The translations under genes and the position numbers were made by a program. The notes under the pieces are model-generated. The model had not been told where the DNA came from. It saw only the letters and a program-made list of their open reading frames with translations, and did not search any database. A stretch of 64,000 nucleotides of DNA, from the NCBI GenBank assembly GCA_019359315.1, contig JAHHHO010000016.1, positions 1-64,000 of the forward strand, read 5' to 3'. The first letter of the stretch is position 1, and each line of letters begins with the position of its first letter. Shown here one piece after another: positions 54,901-64,000 of this stretch. This stretch comes from Myxacorys californica WJT36-NPBG1 (GTDB taxonomy: Bacteria > Cyanobacteriota > Cyanobacteriia > Leptolyngbyales > Leptolyngbyaceae).

Positions 54901-56026
54901 TGGAGCGTGTAAGGCAAGATTTACGAACCCTTAAATTAGATTGAAACATACGATAAATCAAAGAATTGAAATCAGCGTCCAAAGTGAAATGAAAAGTTAA
55001 TTGAGTACTGCCAGTAGTAACAGACTATTAACTACGTTTTTCAAAAGGTGCGCCGCTTTTATGTTCTGAGGATTTCTATTAAGCTGAAGATGCAATAACT
55101 TTTTGCTATTTATTTAGCATTACAAGAGTTATTTTGAAATTAAGCTTTTTGCCATCCAGACGCCGATCCTCTCTAGGTACAGAGCCTATGATGCGCTTGT
55201 TCCAGTTTATTGGTAACCTCGGTAAAGCTAAGTATTTCTTTAGTTTCATAGCTTGGTCTTCACGTACCCTAAGTGTTTTTACAATCAAGACGTTATCAGG
55301 AACTGGTTTAGGGAAGCTATCAGCAAGCTTTAGTAGTCCTCAATAGAACCGGCGGGCAGTGTAGAGAACAACAGAGGGATTACATTTACAGCTTACTGAA
55401 CTGAGGATTATGCGGACAGTAAATTCTACTACTTTATACTTTTCATACTTAAGTTTGCCCCTGAACTTATTCTTTGACTACTCAAGATCACCAATTAAGA
55501 CCACAATTTAAGTAAGGACCAGTAAAAACTTTGAGAAAACCACGGTTGTCAATTTACCTTTGAGTGTTTCAGCACCTCAGCTAGAAGCTGTTTGTTCGGC
55601 ACTTGGTTTAGGTCGAGCCTAAGTGCTTTGAAAAGCTGTCGTCTGTCAAGACATGCAATAGATACTTTGATATATCGAGTTTAGTTTAAACTTAGTTGAA
55701 GAAACTTAAAGAAATTCTTTAAGTAATATAGTTTTCTTGTCAGAATTGGGAGAAAATACAATTTATCTTCAGCACAAACCAGTGGTTACACTCAGAAAAC
55801 TTAGACGACCAAGCTTAAGTGATCAATGACTTGCAACTAAAACCAGTATTCACAGCGCCTATTTGGAGATGGCTGTATTGGGGATATTGCGGAAGAGGAT
55901 TTGAGGTGTAGGAGTGGGGATCGGTAGGTTTTAATATTTTTGTTATATAAAATTTTCTGTTGCTTTCGCCTTCTCAGTTGATTTCACTACCTTTAGTCGT
56001 CAAAATCCATTTTCAGGTCCTACTCT
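54901..56026. other. 1.1-kb region without a convincing gene
   Basis: This is AT-rich intergenic DNA between the leftward GGDEF-EAL gene and the rightward AAA gene. I see a 21-base dyad at 55704-55724 (ACTTAAAGAA-A-TTCTTTAAGT), an imperfect hairpin near 55595-55630, and no RNA gene. The frames at 55106-55288 (minus) and 55134-55346 (plus) overlap each other and look like shadows. Confidence 0.45.
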
Positions 56027-57364
56027 ATGCCTCACCGAAGTCAACCCATCAAGCGGAAGCGCGGAATTATGCTTAATGCAAGAGGATGGCAGCGCTTGCA
56101 AGCAGCTGAACAGCACGCCGCAGATCAGCACAATTCTGGTAAATCCTTCACATTACAGGAACTCAGCGATCGTACGGGTCTAAGTCCTAACACCCTCGCA
56201 AGAGTACGGGGGCGCAAAGTTTCAGTTGATCAGCAGACGCTAGAGAGCTACTTTCGTGCGTTCGGGTTGACACTGGGAACGGAGGACTACACCGATGCAG
56301 AATCGGCACCAGTGAGCAGCCGTCCACCAGTGATGTTGACGGGTCAACTTCCCAGCGATTCTCTGTTTTATATTTGTCGTCCACCGAGTGAAGCCTTGTG
56401 TTACGAGGGATTGCTGCAACCGGGTGCTTTAGTCCGCATCAAAGCGCCTCGGCAGATGGGGAAAACCTCCCTAGCCGCCAAAGTGCTGTCTCAAGCGAGA
56501 GAACAGCATATTCTAACTACAATGACCAGTCTGCGATTAGCAGATACAGTGGTTTTATCGGATTTGAAGCGATTTTTACAATGGCTGTGTGCGGTTATTA
56601 CGCAGACTCTTGAACTGCCAAATCAGCTTGAGCAACATTGGGATGACCTGTTTGGCAACAGCTACAACTGCACGAACTATTTTGAGAGCTATATTTTATC
56701 GAAGCTAGATCAGCCTCTAGTGCTTGCACTAGATGAAGTTGATGTCGTGTTTGACTATCCGCAGATTGCGGCGGATTTTTTCGGGATGCTGCGAGCTTGG
56801 TATGAGAAAGCACGGTATGGCGATGCCAAAAGCGAGTTGTGGCAAAAATTGCGGATTGTGCTAATTCACTCCACGGAGGTGTATGTGCCGTTGAATCTGC
56901 ACCAATCGCCGTTTAATGCTGGACTTGCGATCGATCTCCCCTCATTTAATTCAGAACAAGTAATGGAGCTGGCACAGCGCTATGGGCTTGAAAACCTCGA
57001 CGAGACGGTTGCAGAACTGATGAGCCTGACAGGCGGCAACCCGTACCTAGTGCAAGTCGGACTTCATCACTTAAGTGGGCAGTTGGTTTCGTTAGAGCAG
57101 TTAGTGCAGCATTCGAGTGCGATCGATGGGGTGTATGGCCCACATTTGCGACATTTGCTAGCGGATCTGCAAAAATACCCTGATTTGATCGCGGCGCTAA
57201 AGCGGGTGGTGTTATCCACTAGCCCCTTTGAGCTTGAGCCGATGCAAGCGTTTAAGCTGCAAAGTAAAGGACTCGTCTCGATGCAAGATCAGCAAGTGGT
57301 GCCAAGCTGCAATCTGTACCGCAGATACTTTTCTCAAGCGTTGTCCACAACAGAAGTGTTTTGA
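56027..57364 (+). CDS. HTH plus AAA_35 (STAND-like) NTPase
   Basis: A protein of 445 residues. An N-terminal basic segment (RKRG) and helix-turn-helix domain (about 40-85, FTLQELSDRTGLSPNTLARV) resemble the HTH found in cyanobacterial vWA/AAA effector proteins. The AAA_35-type NTPase follows: Walker A in APRQMGKTSLAA (about 140-150), Walker B in PLVLALDEVDVVF (about 229-240), and later SLTGGNPYLVQVGLHHL. The family links NTP-driven switching to sensing or conflict functions; the role here is unknown. No effector domain is attached. The gene lies 198 bases before a second AAA_35 gene, and the two share the RQMGK(S/T)S loop. Confidence 0.8.
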   Translation: MPHRSQPIKRKRGIMLNARGWQRLQAAEQHAADQHNSGKSFTLQELSDRTGLSPNTLARVRGRKVSVDQQTLESYFRAFGLTLGTEDYTDAESAPVSSRPPVMLTGQLPSDSLFYICRPPSEALCYEGLLQPGALVRIKAPRQMGKTSLAAKVLSQAREQHILTTMTSLRLADTVVLSDLKRFLQWLCAVITQTLELPNQLEQHWDDLFGNSYNCTNYFESYILSKLDQPLVLALDEVDVVFDYPQIAADFFGMLRAWYEKARYGDAKSELWQKLRIVLIHSTEVYVPLNLHQSPFNAGLAIDLPSFNSEQVMELAQRYGLENLDETVAELMSLTGGNPYLVQVGLHHLSGQLVSLEQLVQHSSAIDGVYGPHLRHLLADLQKYPDLIAALKRVVLSTSPFELEPMQAFKLQSKGLVSMQDQQVVPSCNLYRRYFSQALSTTEVF

Positions 57365-57562
57365 CTTATACATTTCTATTTGCAAGTCTCAACGCAATTC
57401 TTAATAGGGTCTTAAACAAGAGCAAAAGGATAGAAAGTTACAGACAATAGAACAAGCTGGTGCTAGTCAAAGGTTGCTTCCCCGTTGGTATCTGAACCAG
57501 AGCTTTGTCAGATCTAGAGTTAGTTACAAACGTTTCACCTAATGTAAAGTTGACGGCGAATC

Positions 57563-60500
57563 ATGAATTATCAGGTGGGTGGAAGTTTGCCGCCCAATGC
57601 ACCGTCTTATGTCAAGCGGCAGGCAGATGAGGTGTTGTATGACGCCTTGTTGAAGGGCGAGTTCTGCTATGTGTTCAACTCGCGGCAGATGGGGAAGTCA
57701 AGCCTGCGAGTACAAACAATGCAACGCCTGCGATCGCAAGGTGTGTGCTGCTGCGTGATCGACATTACTGCAATCGGCACTCAGCAAGTCAGCAGTGAAC
57801 AGTGGTACGCCTCAATTGCCGCCTCTGTGATGAGCAGCGCTGGGCTGTCGATTAAATTGGCAGCATGGTGGCGCGATCGCGCTCATATTACGGCTGTGAA
57901 CCGATTGGCAGAATTCTTTAGAACCGTTTTGCTAGAACAGATCCCAGGAAATATTGTCATTTTCATTGATGAAATTGACAGCGTTTTGAGCCTTGATTTC
58001 TCAGTGGATGATTTTTTTGCCCTGATTCGAGCGTGCTACGACCATCGCTTTGAGTATCCAGCATTTGAGCGACTGAACTTTGCGCTACTTGGCGTGGCTA
58101 CTCCAGCAGATCTGATCACTGATAAAACTCGAACACCATTTAATATCGGTCATGCGATCGAACTGGGTGGATTGCAGTTTGCAGATGCTCTGCCGCTCTT
58201 ACCGGGGTTAGCAAAGACCGTTCGCAATCCTAAAATGGTGCTGCGTCACATCTTAACCTGGACGGGCGGACAGCCGTTTCTGACCCAAAAACTGTGTCAA
58301 CTGGTGGTCGAAGCGATGAGGGAACGCGACCTTCTAGACGGCGCTGCGTGCTCCTGCCAACGGGCTCTGTCTCCAGCGGAACTCGAACAGCTTTTCCGCA
58401 TTCGCCTGATCGAAAATTGGGAGGCCCAAGATGAGCCGGAGCATTTACGAACGATTCGCGATCGCATTCTCACCAACGAACTCCGCGCTGGAGGTTTGCT
58501 GGGACTCTACCAGCAGATCTTGCTGAGTCAAACGGCGCTAGAGAGCGAGGCAGTTCTAGTGCACCACAGTGATGTGGCAAGTAGCACTGAGGGCAATGTC
58601 GGAACCAATGGTAGCCGCGAACAGATGGAGTTAATCTTGTCAGGACTCGTTGAAAAACACAACGGACATCTGCAAGTCAAAAATTTGGTCTATGCGGCGG
58701 TCTTTAATTTGGAGTGGGTCGAGCAGCAGTTGGCTCGATTGCGTCCCTATGCTGAATCCCTAACCAACTGGCTGCATTCGTCAGGCGACGATGACTCCCG
58801 TCTGCTGAGAGGAAAAGCTCTGATTGATGCTCAGGCTTGGTCAATTGGCAAAAGTTTGAGCGATCAAGATTATCGATTTTTAGCTGCAAGTCAAAGGTTT
58901 GATCAGCGCGAGATGCAGCGTGATTTAGAAGCCGCTCGCACTCAAGAAATTGAAGCTAGGCTCGACATAGAACGAAAAAGCACAAAACGTCAGCGCCTTT
59001 TGCTGGCAGGCATGACTTTGAAATTAGTTGTCGCGATCGTCATGGGATCTCTAGCCTATGGGCAGTATCGCCATGCCGCCCGCAATGAAATTCGGGCAAT
59101 CACCAGCACGTCTGAGGCCCTTTATAGCGTGGGTAAAGGACTTGATGCGCTAGTGATGGCGTTGCGTGCCCAACAACGACTCGTCCGTTTGGGCATTGCT
59201 GACCCTACGATTCACTTGCAAGTCGAACGGGCGCTGGGTCAAGCCGTCTATTCTGCGGCAGAAGCAAATCGGCTAACTGGGCATCAAAGCGACGTGCGCT
59301 GCGTTAGCATCAGCCCAAACAGTGAATTTATGCTCACCTGTAGCACTGATAGAACGGCGAAGTTGTGGCGGCATGACGGTTCGCGAGTTGCTACTTTGAG
59401 ACATCCGGCGAGCGTGTTCACGGCAGTTTTTAGTCCCGATGGCGCGATCGCAACGGCAGGGGCAGACAATACAATTCGGCTTTGGACGCACGATGGTTGG
59501 ATCATTCGTGCCATGACCGGACACACTGCGCCGATTAACGGACTCGCCTTTAGCCCAAACGGTCAACTGCTGGCGTCAGCGAGTCAAGACAACACCATCA
59601 AATTGTGGAGCCGTGACGGGCGGTTGCTCAAGACCTTAACCGGACATCAAACGGCCGTGCAGAGTGTTGGCTTCAGCCCGAACGGGCAGGAGTTAATTTC
59701 GGGCAGCCTAGACGGAACAATTAAACATTGGAACCGAGCCGGATTGATTCGCACTCTAGACGGACATCGCGATGGCGTCATGAGCGTTGCCTTTGATCCG
59801 GATGGTCAATCGTTTGTCTCTGGTGGGCTTGACGACAAGATTCGAGTGTGGAAACTAGATGGCACGCTGATCAAAAGTCTTGATGCCGATCAGCAGGGAG
59901 TGACTGCGATCGCGATTAGTTCAGGTGGAGGGACGGTTTCTGCGGCGTCTCGCAGTGGGTTAATCGCTTCGGTTGGCTTTAACAAAACTTTTAAACTGTG
60001 GCGGCGCGATGGGACATTGCTCACAACGCTCCACGGTCATGACAACATCATCTGGAGCGTGGCATTAAGTCCCGATTATCACTACGCGCTCACCGGAAGC
60101 TTGGATCAAACCGGGCGAGTGTGGCGATTAAATAATGGACTGCTAACGCGCATAGAAGGACACCAAGCTCCCGTCCATTCGGTCAGTTTTAGTGCCGATG
60201 GGCAACAGTTGCTCAGCGCCAGTCAAGATAAAACGGTCAAGGTTTGGACGCAGAGCGGAGTTTTATTAAAGACAATTCGAGACGAACAGCGTTGGGTGAC
60301 CGAGGCAAAGGCGAGCCCAGATGGACGAGAGCTTGTGTTGGTTGAATCTGATCAAGACATTCAGCTAAGAGGCCGAGACGGAGCGCTGATTAAAACGCTG
60401 TCTGAACCGGGAGAAGCGATTTATAGCTTGCAGTTCAGCCCGATGGGAGACTGGTTTGTGACGGGCGGAATCCAGAAGGTGCTGCGGCTACGAGGGCGCG

Positions 60501-61153
60501 ATGGCACCTTGGTCAAAACTTTAGCGGGACACACAGATTCAATCTGGAAAGTTGCCGTCAGCCCAGATGGGCAAATGGTAGCCTCTGCCAGTCTAGATGG
60601 CACAGCGAAGCTTTGGCGCGTCAAAGATGGGGCGCTGTTGGCAACCTTAGCTCAGCATCAAGCCGATGTGCGTGCCGTGGCGTTTAATCCGAGTGTTGCA
60701 GCCTTGCCCAACGGTCAGGGGGCTGTGGCGACGGGCGGTTCTGATCAGACGGTAAAGTTGTGGACGCTGGACGGCAAATTACTTAGAACGCTCCAGGGTC
60801 ATCAGGGGATGGTGTATGAAGTCAAATTTAGCCCAGATGGACAACTCATTGCATCTGCTAGTGCCGATAAGACAATCAAATTGTGGAAGTTAGATGGAAC
60901 GCTATTGAGAACACTAAGCGGGCACACAGATACGATTCGAGGAATCGACTTTAGTCCAGATGGTAAACTTTTAGCATCTGCCAGTGCAGATAAAACTATT
61001 ATTTTGTGGAACTTACAGCAAATCCTGTCTCTCGCTCCGATGACAGCCGCGTGTGATTGGGTACGAGATTATCTGAGGACTAATCCCAGCGTTGACGGTA
61101 GCGATTGGCTCAGCCAAGCTCCTGAGGATCGTACCTTGTGTGACAAACCGTAA
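57563..61153 (+). CDS. AAA_35 NTPase with membrane span and 14 WD40 repeats
   Basis: A protein of 1,196 residues. The N-terminal AAA_35 NTPase (about 5-330) has Walker [12 protein letters not shown] (about 40-50), Walker [14 protein letters not shown] (about 130-142) and [13 protein letters not shown] helical region follows, then one membrane span (about 478-498, [15 protein letters not shown]). From about 571 to 1160 there are 14 WD40 units (typical: [20 protein letters not shown]), which would make two seven-bladed propellers. Units 9 and 10 have lost the final W-R/K dipeptide. It belongs to the cyanobacterial STAND-like WD40 NTPases, thought to be signal or danger sensors. The partner could be the preceding HTH-AAA protein (inference). 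Confidence 0.85.
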   Translation: MNYQVGGSLPPNAPSYVKRQADEVLYDALLKGEFCYVFNSRQMGKSSLRVQTMQRLRSQGVCCCVIDITAIGTQQVSSEQWYASIAASVMSSAGLSIKLAAWWRDRAHITAVNRLAEFFRTVLLEQIPGNIVIFIDEIDSVLSLDFSVDDFFALIRACYDHRFEYPAFERLNFALLGVATPADLITDKTRTPFNIGHAIELGGLQFADALPLLPGLAKTVRNPKMVLRHILTWTGGQPFLTQKLCQLVVEAMRERDLLDGAACSCQRALSPAELEQLFRIRLIENWEAQDEPEHLRTIRDRILTNELRAGGLLGLYQQILLSQTALESEAVLVHHSDVASSTEGNVGTNGSREQMELILSGLVEKHNGHLQVKNLVYAAVFNLEWVEQQLARLRPYAESLTNWLHSSGDDDSRLLRGKALIDAQAWSIGKSLSDQDYRFLAASQRFDQREMQRDLEAARTQEIEARLDIERKSTKRQRLLLAGMTLKLVVAIVMGSLAYGQYRHAARNEIRAITSTSEALYSVGKGLDALVMALRAQQRLVRLGIADPTIHLQVERALGQAVYSAAEANRLTGHQSDVRCVSISPNSEFMLTCSTDRTAKLWRHDGSRVATLRHPASVFTAVFSPDGAIATAGADNTIRLWTHDGWIIRAMTGHTAPINGLAFSPNGQLLASASQDNTIKLWSRDGRLLKTLTGHQTAVQSVGFSPNGQELISGSLDGTIKHWNRAGLIRTLDGHRDGVMSVAFDPDGQSFVSGGLDDKIRVWKLDGTLIKSLDADQQGVTAIAISSGGGTVSAASRSGLIASVGFNKTFKLWRRDGTLLTTLHGHDNIIWSVALSPDYHYALTGSLDQTGRVWRLNNGLLTRIEGHQAPVHSVSFSADGQQLLSASQDKTVKVWTQSGVLLKTIRDEQRWVTEAKASPDGRELVLVESDQDIQLRGRDGALIKTLSEPGEAIYSLQFSPMGDWFVTGGIQKVLRLRGRDGTLVKTLAGHTDSIWKVAVSPDGQMVASASLDGTAKLWRVKDGALLATLAQHQADVRAVAFNPSVAALPNGQGAVATGGSDQTVKLWTLDGKLLRTLQGHQGMVYEVKFSPDGQLIASASADKTIKLWKLDGTLLRTLSGHTDTIRGIDFSPDGKLLASASADKTIILWNLQQILSLAPMTAACDWVRDYLRTNPSVDGSDWLSQAPEDRTLCDKP

Positions 61154-61275
61154 TTATTAATCGCGCTGTTATATCAATCGTTTAACTGTAATGCTTAACC
61201 ATAGACCGATGTGTTTACCAACATTGACTAATGTGTTAGTGAACACACTACTAATGTAAGAATGAACACATTTTA

Positions 61276-61284
61276 AGCTATCTC
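61276..61284. repeat. left copy of the insertion target duplication
   Basis: AGCTATCTC here and at 62541-62549 flanks the IS4-type element directly. It is 8 or 9 bases depending on where the terminal C is assigned. Confidence 0.75.
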
Positions 61285-62540
61285 AGATCTTGCACCATTC
61301 CTAATAAGCCAGCATTGGTCGTGATTTGAGAACAATCTCAAACTGGTATCGTGCAGCAATATGAGTTGTTCTTCGGAGATGTCGAAGAAACTGGAACCAC
61401 AGCACAGAAGCAAACAAAATGGACAGAGTGAGATCGCTAGCAATCTTCCAATCGAGTTGAGGCAGTAAAGTGCTTTGATGAATCCAATGGACAAGGAGAT
61501 AAGCAATCAGAACCAGAATCAACCAGCGATAGACTCCTCGCTTTGTGGATTGTCCAAAGCGATGTAACCCAAAGCGATGCTTAATCGTTTTGAAGAAGGC
61601 TTCAATTGCCCAGCGCTTGCGACCTAAGCGCACGAGATAGACACCAGAGTAAGGATAGGTGGAGACAACAAAGCGCAGTTCTCGCTTGCCATCGGCTTGT
61701 TTGAGCCAGAACCAAGAGACAGTCAGTGCAAAGGCCATTCCTTCGAGTTTGATTTGCGCTCCCCGCTTGCCGTGGCGGTAAAGCTGTTTGAGGTTGCTGC
61801 CATCTTGCAATTTTCGATTCCAACGCATCCCGACTACCGCTCGCCAACCTCGGTTGTGAACGGCTTGGAGAAACTCAATTGTGCCAAACTCAGTGTCGGC
61901 AAGCACAATCACAGGCGCACCCGCCGCCAAGCGAGGGGACACACTCGCCAGAAGCTTACAGGCTAATTGCGCGGGACTCGCTTGCCCCTTGCCTCTCCAG
62001 ACCCGAAAGCTCCAAGGAATGCGCCAATTGCCATAGTTGAGATACAACACGACCAAATGCAGTCCGCGCTTGCCGTTGAGCATTCGCACCCATGGGTCAG
62101 GCGCATCTGGATTCTCGGTCGGGGTACTTAGATGCAAAAACTTGCCGCATTTCTCTAATGTTGTCAGGTCTATCAGCACTCGGATTGGCAGGTCTGGGCG
62201 TGGAGGATGCTGCCTCAGTTGGTCAAACGCAGCCTTGCGGGTGGCGCGAATCACGCTGCGCGTAGACCACGAGTAGTGGTTCAAAAATCGACTCAGCGAA
62301 CTAGCAGATTTTACTTGGGTGTGTTGGGGCATGGGATGTCCCAGGGCTTCGAGGAATAAGCCAAACAGCGCATTCAGACTGTCTTTCTGATAAGTGCTAG
62401 GTATCAAGCAAAGGAGGCTATACACTAGCGATTGGGCGGGTACAACGATGGTTTCCATAACCGTCCATTTATTTTTCTACGCCCTTTCTTTCAGATTTTG
62501 ATGCGTTTGGCAACCCCTATTGAGAATGGTGCAAGATCTC
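61285..62540 (-). mobile_element. IS4-family insertion sequence, apparently intact
   Basis: The ends AGATCTTGCACCATTC (61285-61300) and its inverse (62524-62539) bound a 1.26-kb unit with a single complete transposase gene. Short direct repeats AGCTATCTC lie on both sides. Intact ORF, matched ends and a preserved target duplication all suggest a recent insertion. Confidence 0.88.
61301..62458 (-). CDS. IS4-family transposase
   Basis: A protein of 385 residues, full length and without stops. The DDE centre is visible: first Asp in VLIDLTTLEKCG, second in VIVLADTEFGTIEF, and the Glu in the signature RWAIEAFFKTIKHRFGL (R...E...K as in the YREK motif of IS4). It catalyses cut-and-paste movement of the flanking element. 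The C-terminus is basic and hydrophobic. The gene fills the element and has no passenger gene. Confidence 0.9.
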   Translation of the reverse strand: METIVVPAQSLVYSLLCLIPSTYQKDSLNALFGLFLEALGHPMPQHTQVKSASSLSRFLNHYSWSTRSVIRATRKAAFDQLRQHPPRPDLPIRVLIDLTTLEKCGKFLHLSTPTENPDAPDPWVRMLNGKRGLHLVVLYLNYGNWRIPWSFRVWRGKGQASPAQLACKLLASVSPRLAAGAPVIVLADTEFGTIEFLQAVHNRGWRAVVGMRWNRKLQDGSNLKQLYRHGKRGAQIKLEGMAFALTVSWFWLKQADGKRELRFVVSTYPYSGVYLVRLGRKRWAIEAFFKTIKHRFGLHRFGQSTKRGVYRWLILVLIAYLLVHWIHQSTLLPQLDWKIASDLTLSILFASVLWFQFLRHLRRTTHIAARYQFEIVLKSRPMLAY

Positions 62541-62688
62541 AGCTATCTCTTTCTCAGTCTAAAATTTCTCAATCTGAAACGCAGTGATGATTGTTCTGGC
62601 ACACACTCGCCATTCCCCATACTCCTGACAGATTGCGATCGCGAGGTAATTGCTGATAATTACCGAATTCACTCGCGAGTTAACTTTT

Positions 62689-64000
62689 ATGACCGTTGCT
62701 AACTCAGTTAAACTCCAATCGCCGTTGACAGCGGAAGAACTGCAAAAACTGAATGCCTACTGGCGCGCCGCTAATTATTTGTCAGTTGGACAAATTTATT
62801 TGCGGGATAATCCGCTCCTCAAGCAACCGTTAACGCTAGAGCAGGTCAAACCTAGATTGCTCGGACACTGGGGCACAACGCCTGGCTTGAATTTCATTTA
62901 CGTGCATTTCAACCGATTGATCAAACGCTATGACCTCAACACGATTTATGTTTGTGGTCCTGGACATGGCGGACCGGGAATGGTCGCGAACACCTACCTA
63001 GAAGGAAGCTACAGCGAACGCTACAACCGCATTACGCAAGACGAGGAAGGGATGAAACAACTGTTTTTACAGTTCTCTTATCCCGGTGGAATTCCGAGCC
63101 ATGCAGCTCCCGAAACGCCCGGTTCGATTCATGAAGGCGGAGAACTCGGCTACTCGTTGGCTCATGCTTATGGTGCAGCGTTTGATAATCCTGACTTATT
63201 GGTTTGCTGTGTCATCGGCGACGGGGAAGCCGAAACTGGAGCGTTGGCAACAAGCTGGCACTCGAATAAATTTATCAATCCTGCACGAGATGGAGCGGTG
63301 CTGCCAATTCTGCATTTAAATGGATACAAAATTGCAAATCCAACGGTTCTTGCCCGCATGAGCGATCAGGAACTTGAAAGTTTATTTGTTGGCTATGGAT
63401 ATAAACCTTACTTTGTAGAAGGTGATGATCCAGAAACGATGCATCAACTCATGGCGGGAACGCTAGATCAAATCGTAGCTGAGATTGGAAGCATTCAGCG
63501 AGAAGCAAGAACGCATGGATTCAAAGAACGACCGCAGTATCCCATGATCGTTCTAAGAACGCCGAAAGGGTGGACAGGCCCGAAAGAAGTAGACGGCTTG
63601 CCGATTGAAAACACGTTCCGCGCTCACCAAGTTCCATTAGACAAATTGGGCAGCAAACCAGATCATCTGCGAATGCTAGAAGCGTGGATGAAGAGCTACA
63701 AGCCAGAAGAATTATTTGATGACACGGGGAGACTCAAACCAGAACTAGCGGAACTTGCCCCATCTGGCGATCGCAGGATGGGAGCTAATCCTCATGCGAA
63801 CGGAGGCGTGTTGCTGAAAGATTTGCACCTACCCGATTTTCGCAACTATGCGGTAGATGTGTCTGATTGGGGAACGGTGGAGGCAGAATCGACTCGCATT
63901 CTCGGTCAGTTTCTGCGCGATGTGATGAAACTGAACATGGACAACCGCAACTTCCGCGTCATGTCTCCTGACGAGAACAACTCTAACCGCCTTAATGCCA
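62689..64000 (+). CDS. xfp: phosphoketolase (5' part, runs off the window)
   Basis: The first 437 codons of a xylulose-5-phosphate/fructose-6-phosphate phosphoketolase (usual length about 800). This ThDP enzyme splits sugar phosphates to acetyl phosphate. Motifs are [85 protein letters not shown], and the ThDP-binding [15 protein letters not shown]. The frame is open to the last base. The start ATG 62689 is the first in frame and matches the family N-terminus. Upstream lies a hairpin GGTAATT/AATTACC (62644-62664) in the leader. Confidence 0.95.
   Translation, partial: MTVANSVKLQSPLTAEELQKLNAYWRAANYLSVGQIYLRDNPLLKQPLTLEQVKPRLLGHWGTTPGLNFIYVHFNRLIKRYDLNTIYVCGPGHGGPGMVANTYLEGSYSERYNRITQDEEGMKQLFLQFSYPGGIPSHAAPETPGSIHEGGELGYSLAHAYGAAFDNPDLLVCCVIGDGEAETGALATSWHSNKFINPARDGAVLPILHLNGYKIANPTVLARMSDQELESLFVGYGYKPYFVEGDDPETMHQLMAGTLDQIVAEIGSIQREARTHGFKERPQYPMIVLRTPKGWTGPKEVDGLPIENTFRAHQVPLDKLGSKPDHLRMLEAWMKSYKPEELFDDTGRLKPELAELAPSGDRRMGANPHANGGVLLKDLHLPDFRNYAVDVSDWGTVEAESTRILGQFLRDVMKLNMDNRNFRVMSPDENNSNRLNA

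Overview
The window looks like chromosomal DNA of a filamentous cyanobacterium, probably a Leptolyngbya-like lineage. The evidence is a phycocyanin operon, a hormogonium/type IV pilus chemotaxis locus with HmpF, an EbsA homologue, abundant GCGATCGC (HIP1) octamers, and many signalling and caspase-like proteins. The genus is an inference. I saw no rRNA, tRNA or CRISPR array.

Layout. 1-3.9 kb: two small secreted proteins, an S41 peptidase and an AraC regulator, all on the minus strand, plus a decayed VOC gene. 3.98-5.04 kb: a degenerate insertion sequence with 13-bp terminal repeats. 5.1-7.9 kb: an amino-acid-permease/histidine-kinase fusion. 8.5-21.3 kb: metabolic and housekeeping genes (haem-oxygenase-like protein, enterobacterial-type IlvD, S10-like peptidase, a PLD/helix-hairpin-helix lipoprotein, cysteine desulfurase, Pta-like regulator, EbsA, a membrane GTPase), with an IS1-type remnant. 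21.4-29.9 kb: DUF928, a giant TPS/beta-helix/CHAT protein and, divergently, a CHASE2-GGDEF cyclase. 30.3-31.2 kb: an RluD-type pseudouridine synthase.

31.9-38.2 kb: the phycobilisome rod operon cpcB-cpcA-cpcC-cpcD-cpcD-[cpcE pseudogene]-cpcG-cpcG-cpcG. It supplies both phycocyanin subunits, a rod linker, two small cap linkers and three rod-core linkers. The lyase gene normally found here is broken by many frameshifts, and no cpcF is present. Termination signals lie after cpcA and after the last cpcG.

38.7-52.7 kb: the Hmp/Pil chemotaxis-like system. A minus-strand run encodes a PatA-type regulator, CheY, CheW, MCP and a 2,017-residue CheA-CheY hybrid. HmpF is divergent. Together these should control type IV pilus motility and phototaxis. 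A REC-GGDEF-EAL protein follows. After a gene-free kilobase come two related AAA_35 (STAND-like) NTPases, one with an N-terminal HTH and one with 14 WD40 repeats. An intact IS4-type element with a short target duplication separates them from a phosphoketolase gene that runs off the right edge.

Most notable: the cpcE pseudogene; the permease-kinase and lipoprotein-PLD-EF-hand-HhH fusions; the secreted-looking CHAT protein; the CheA with an insert of about 1,100 acidic residues; an exact 112-bp duplication of the hmpF 3' end next to a 54-bp perfect palindrome; and several MITE-like inverted repeats.
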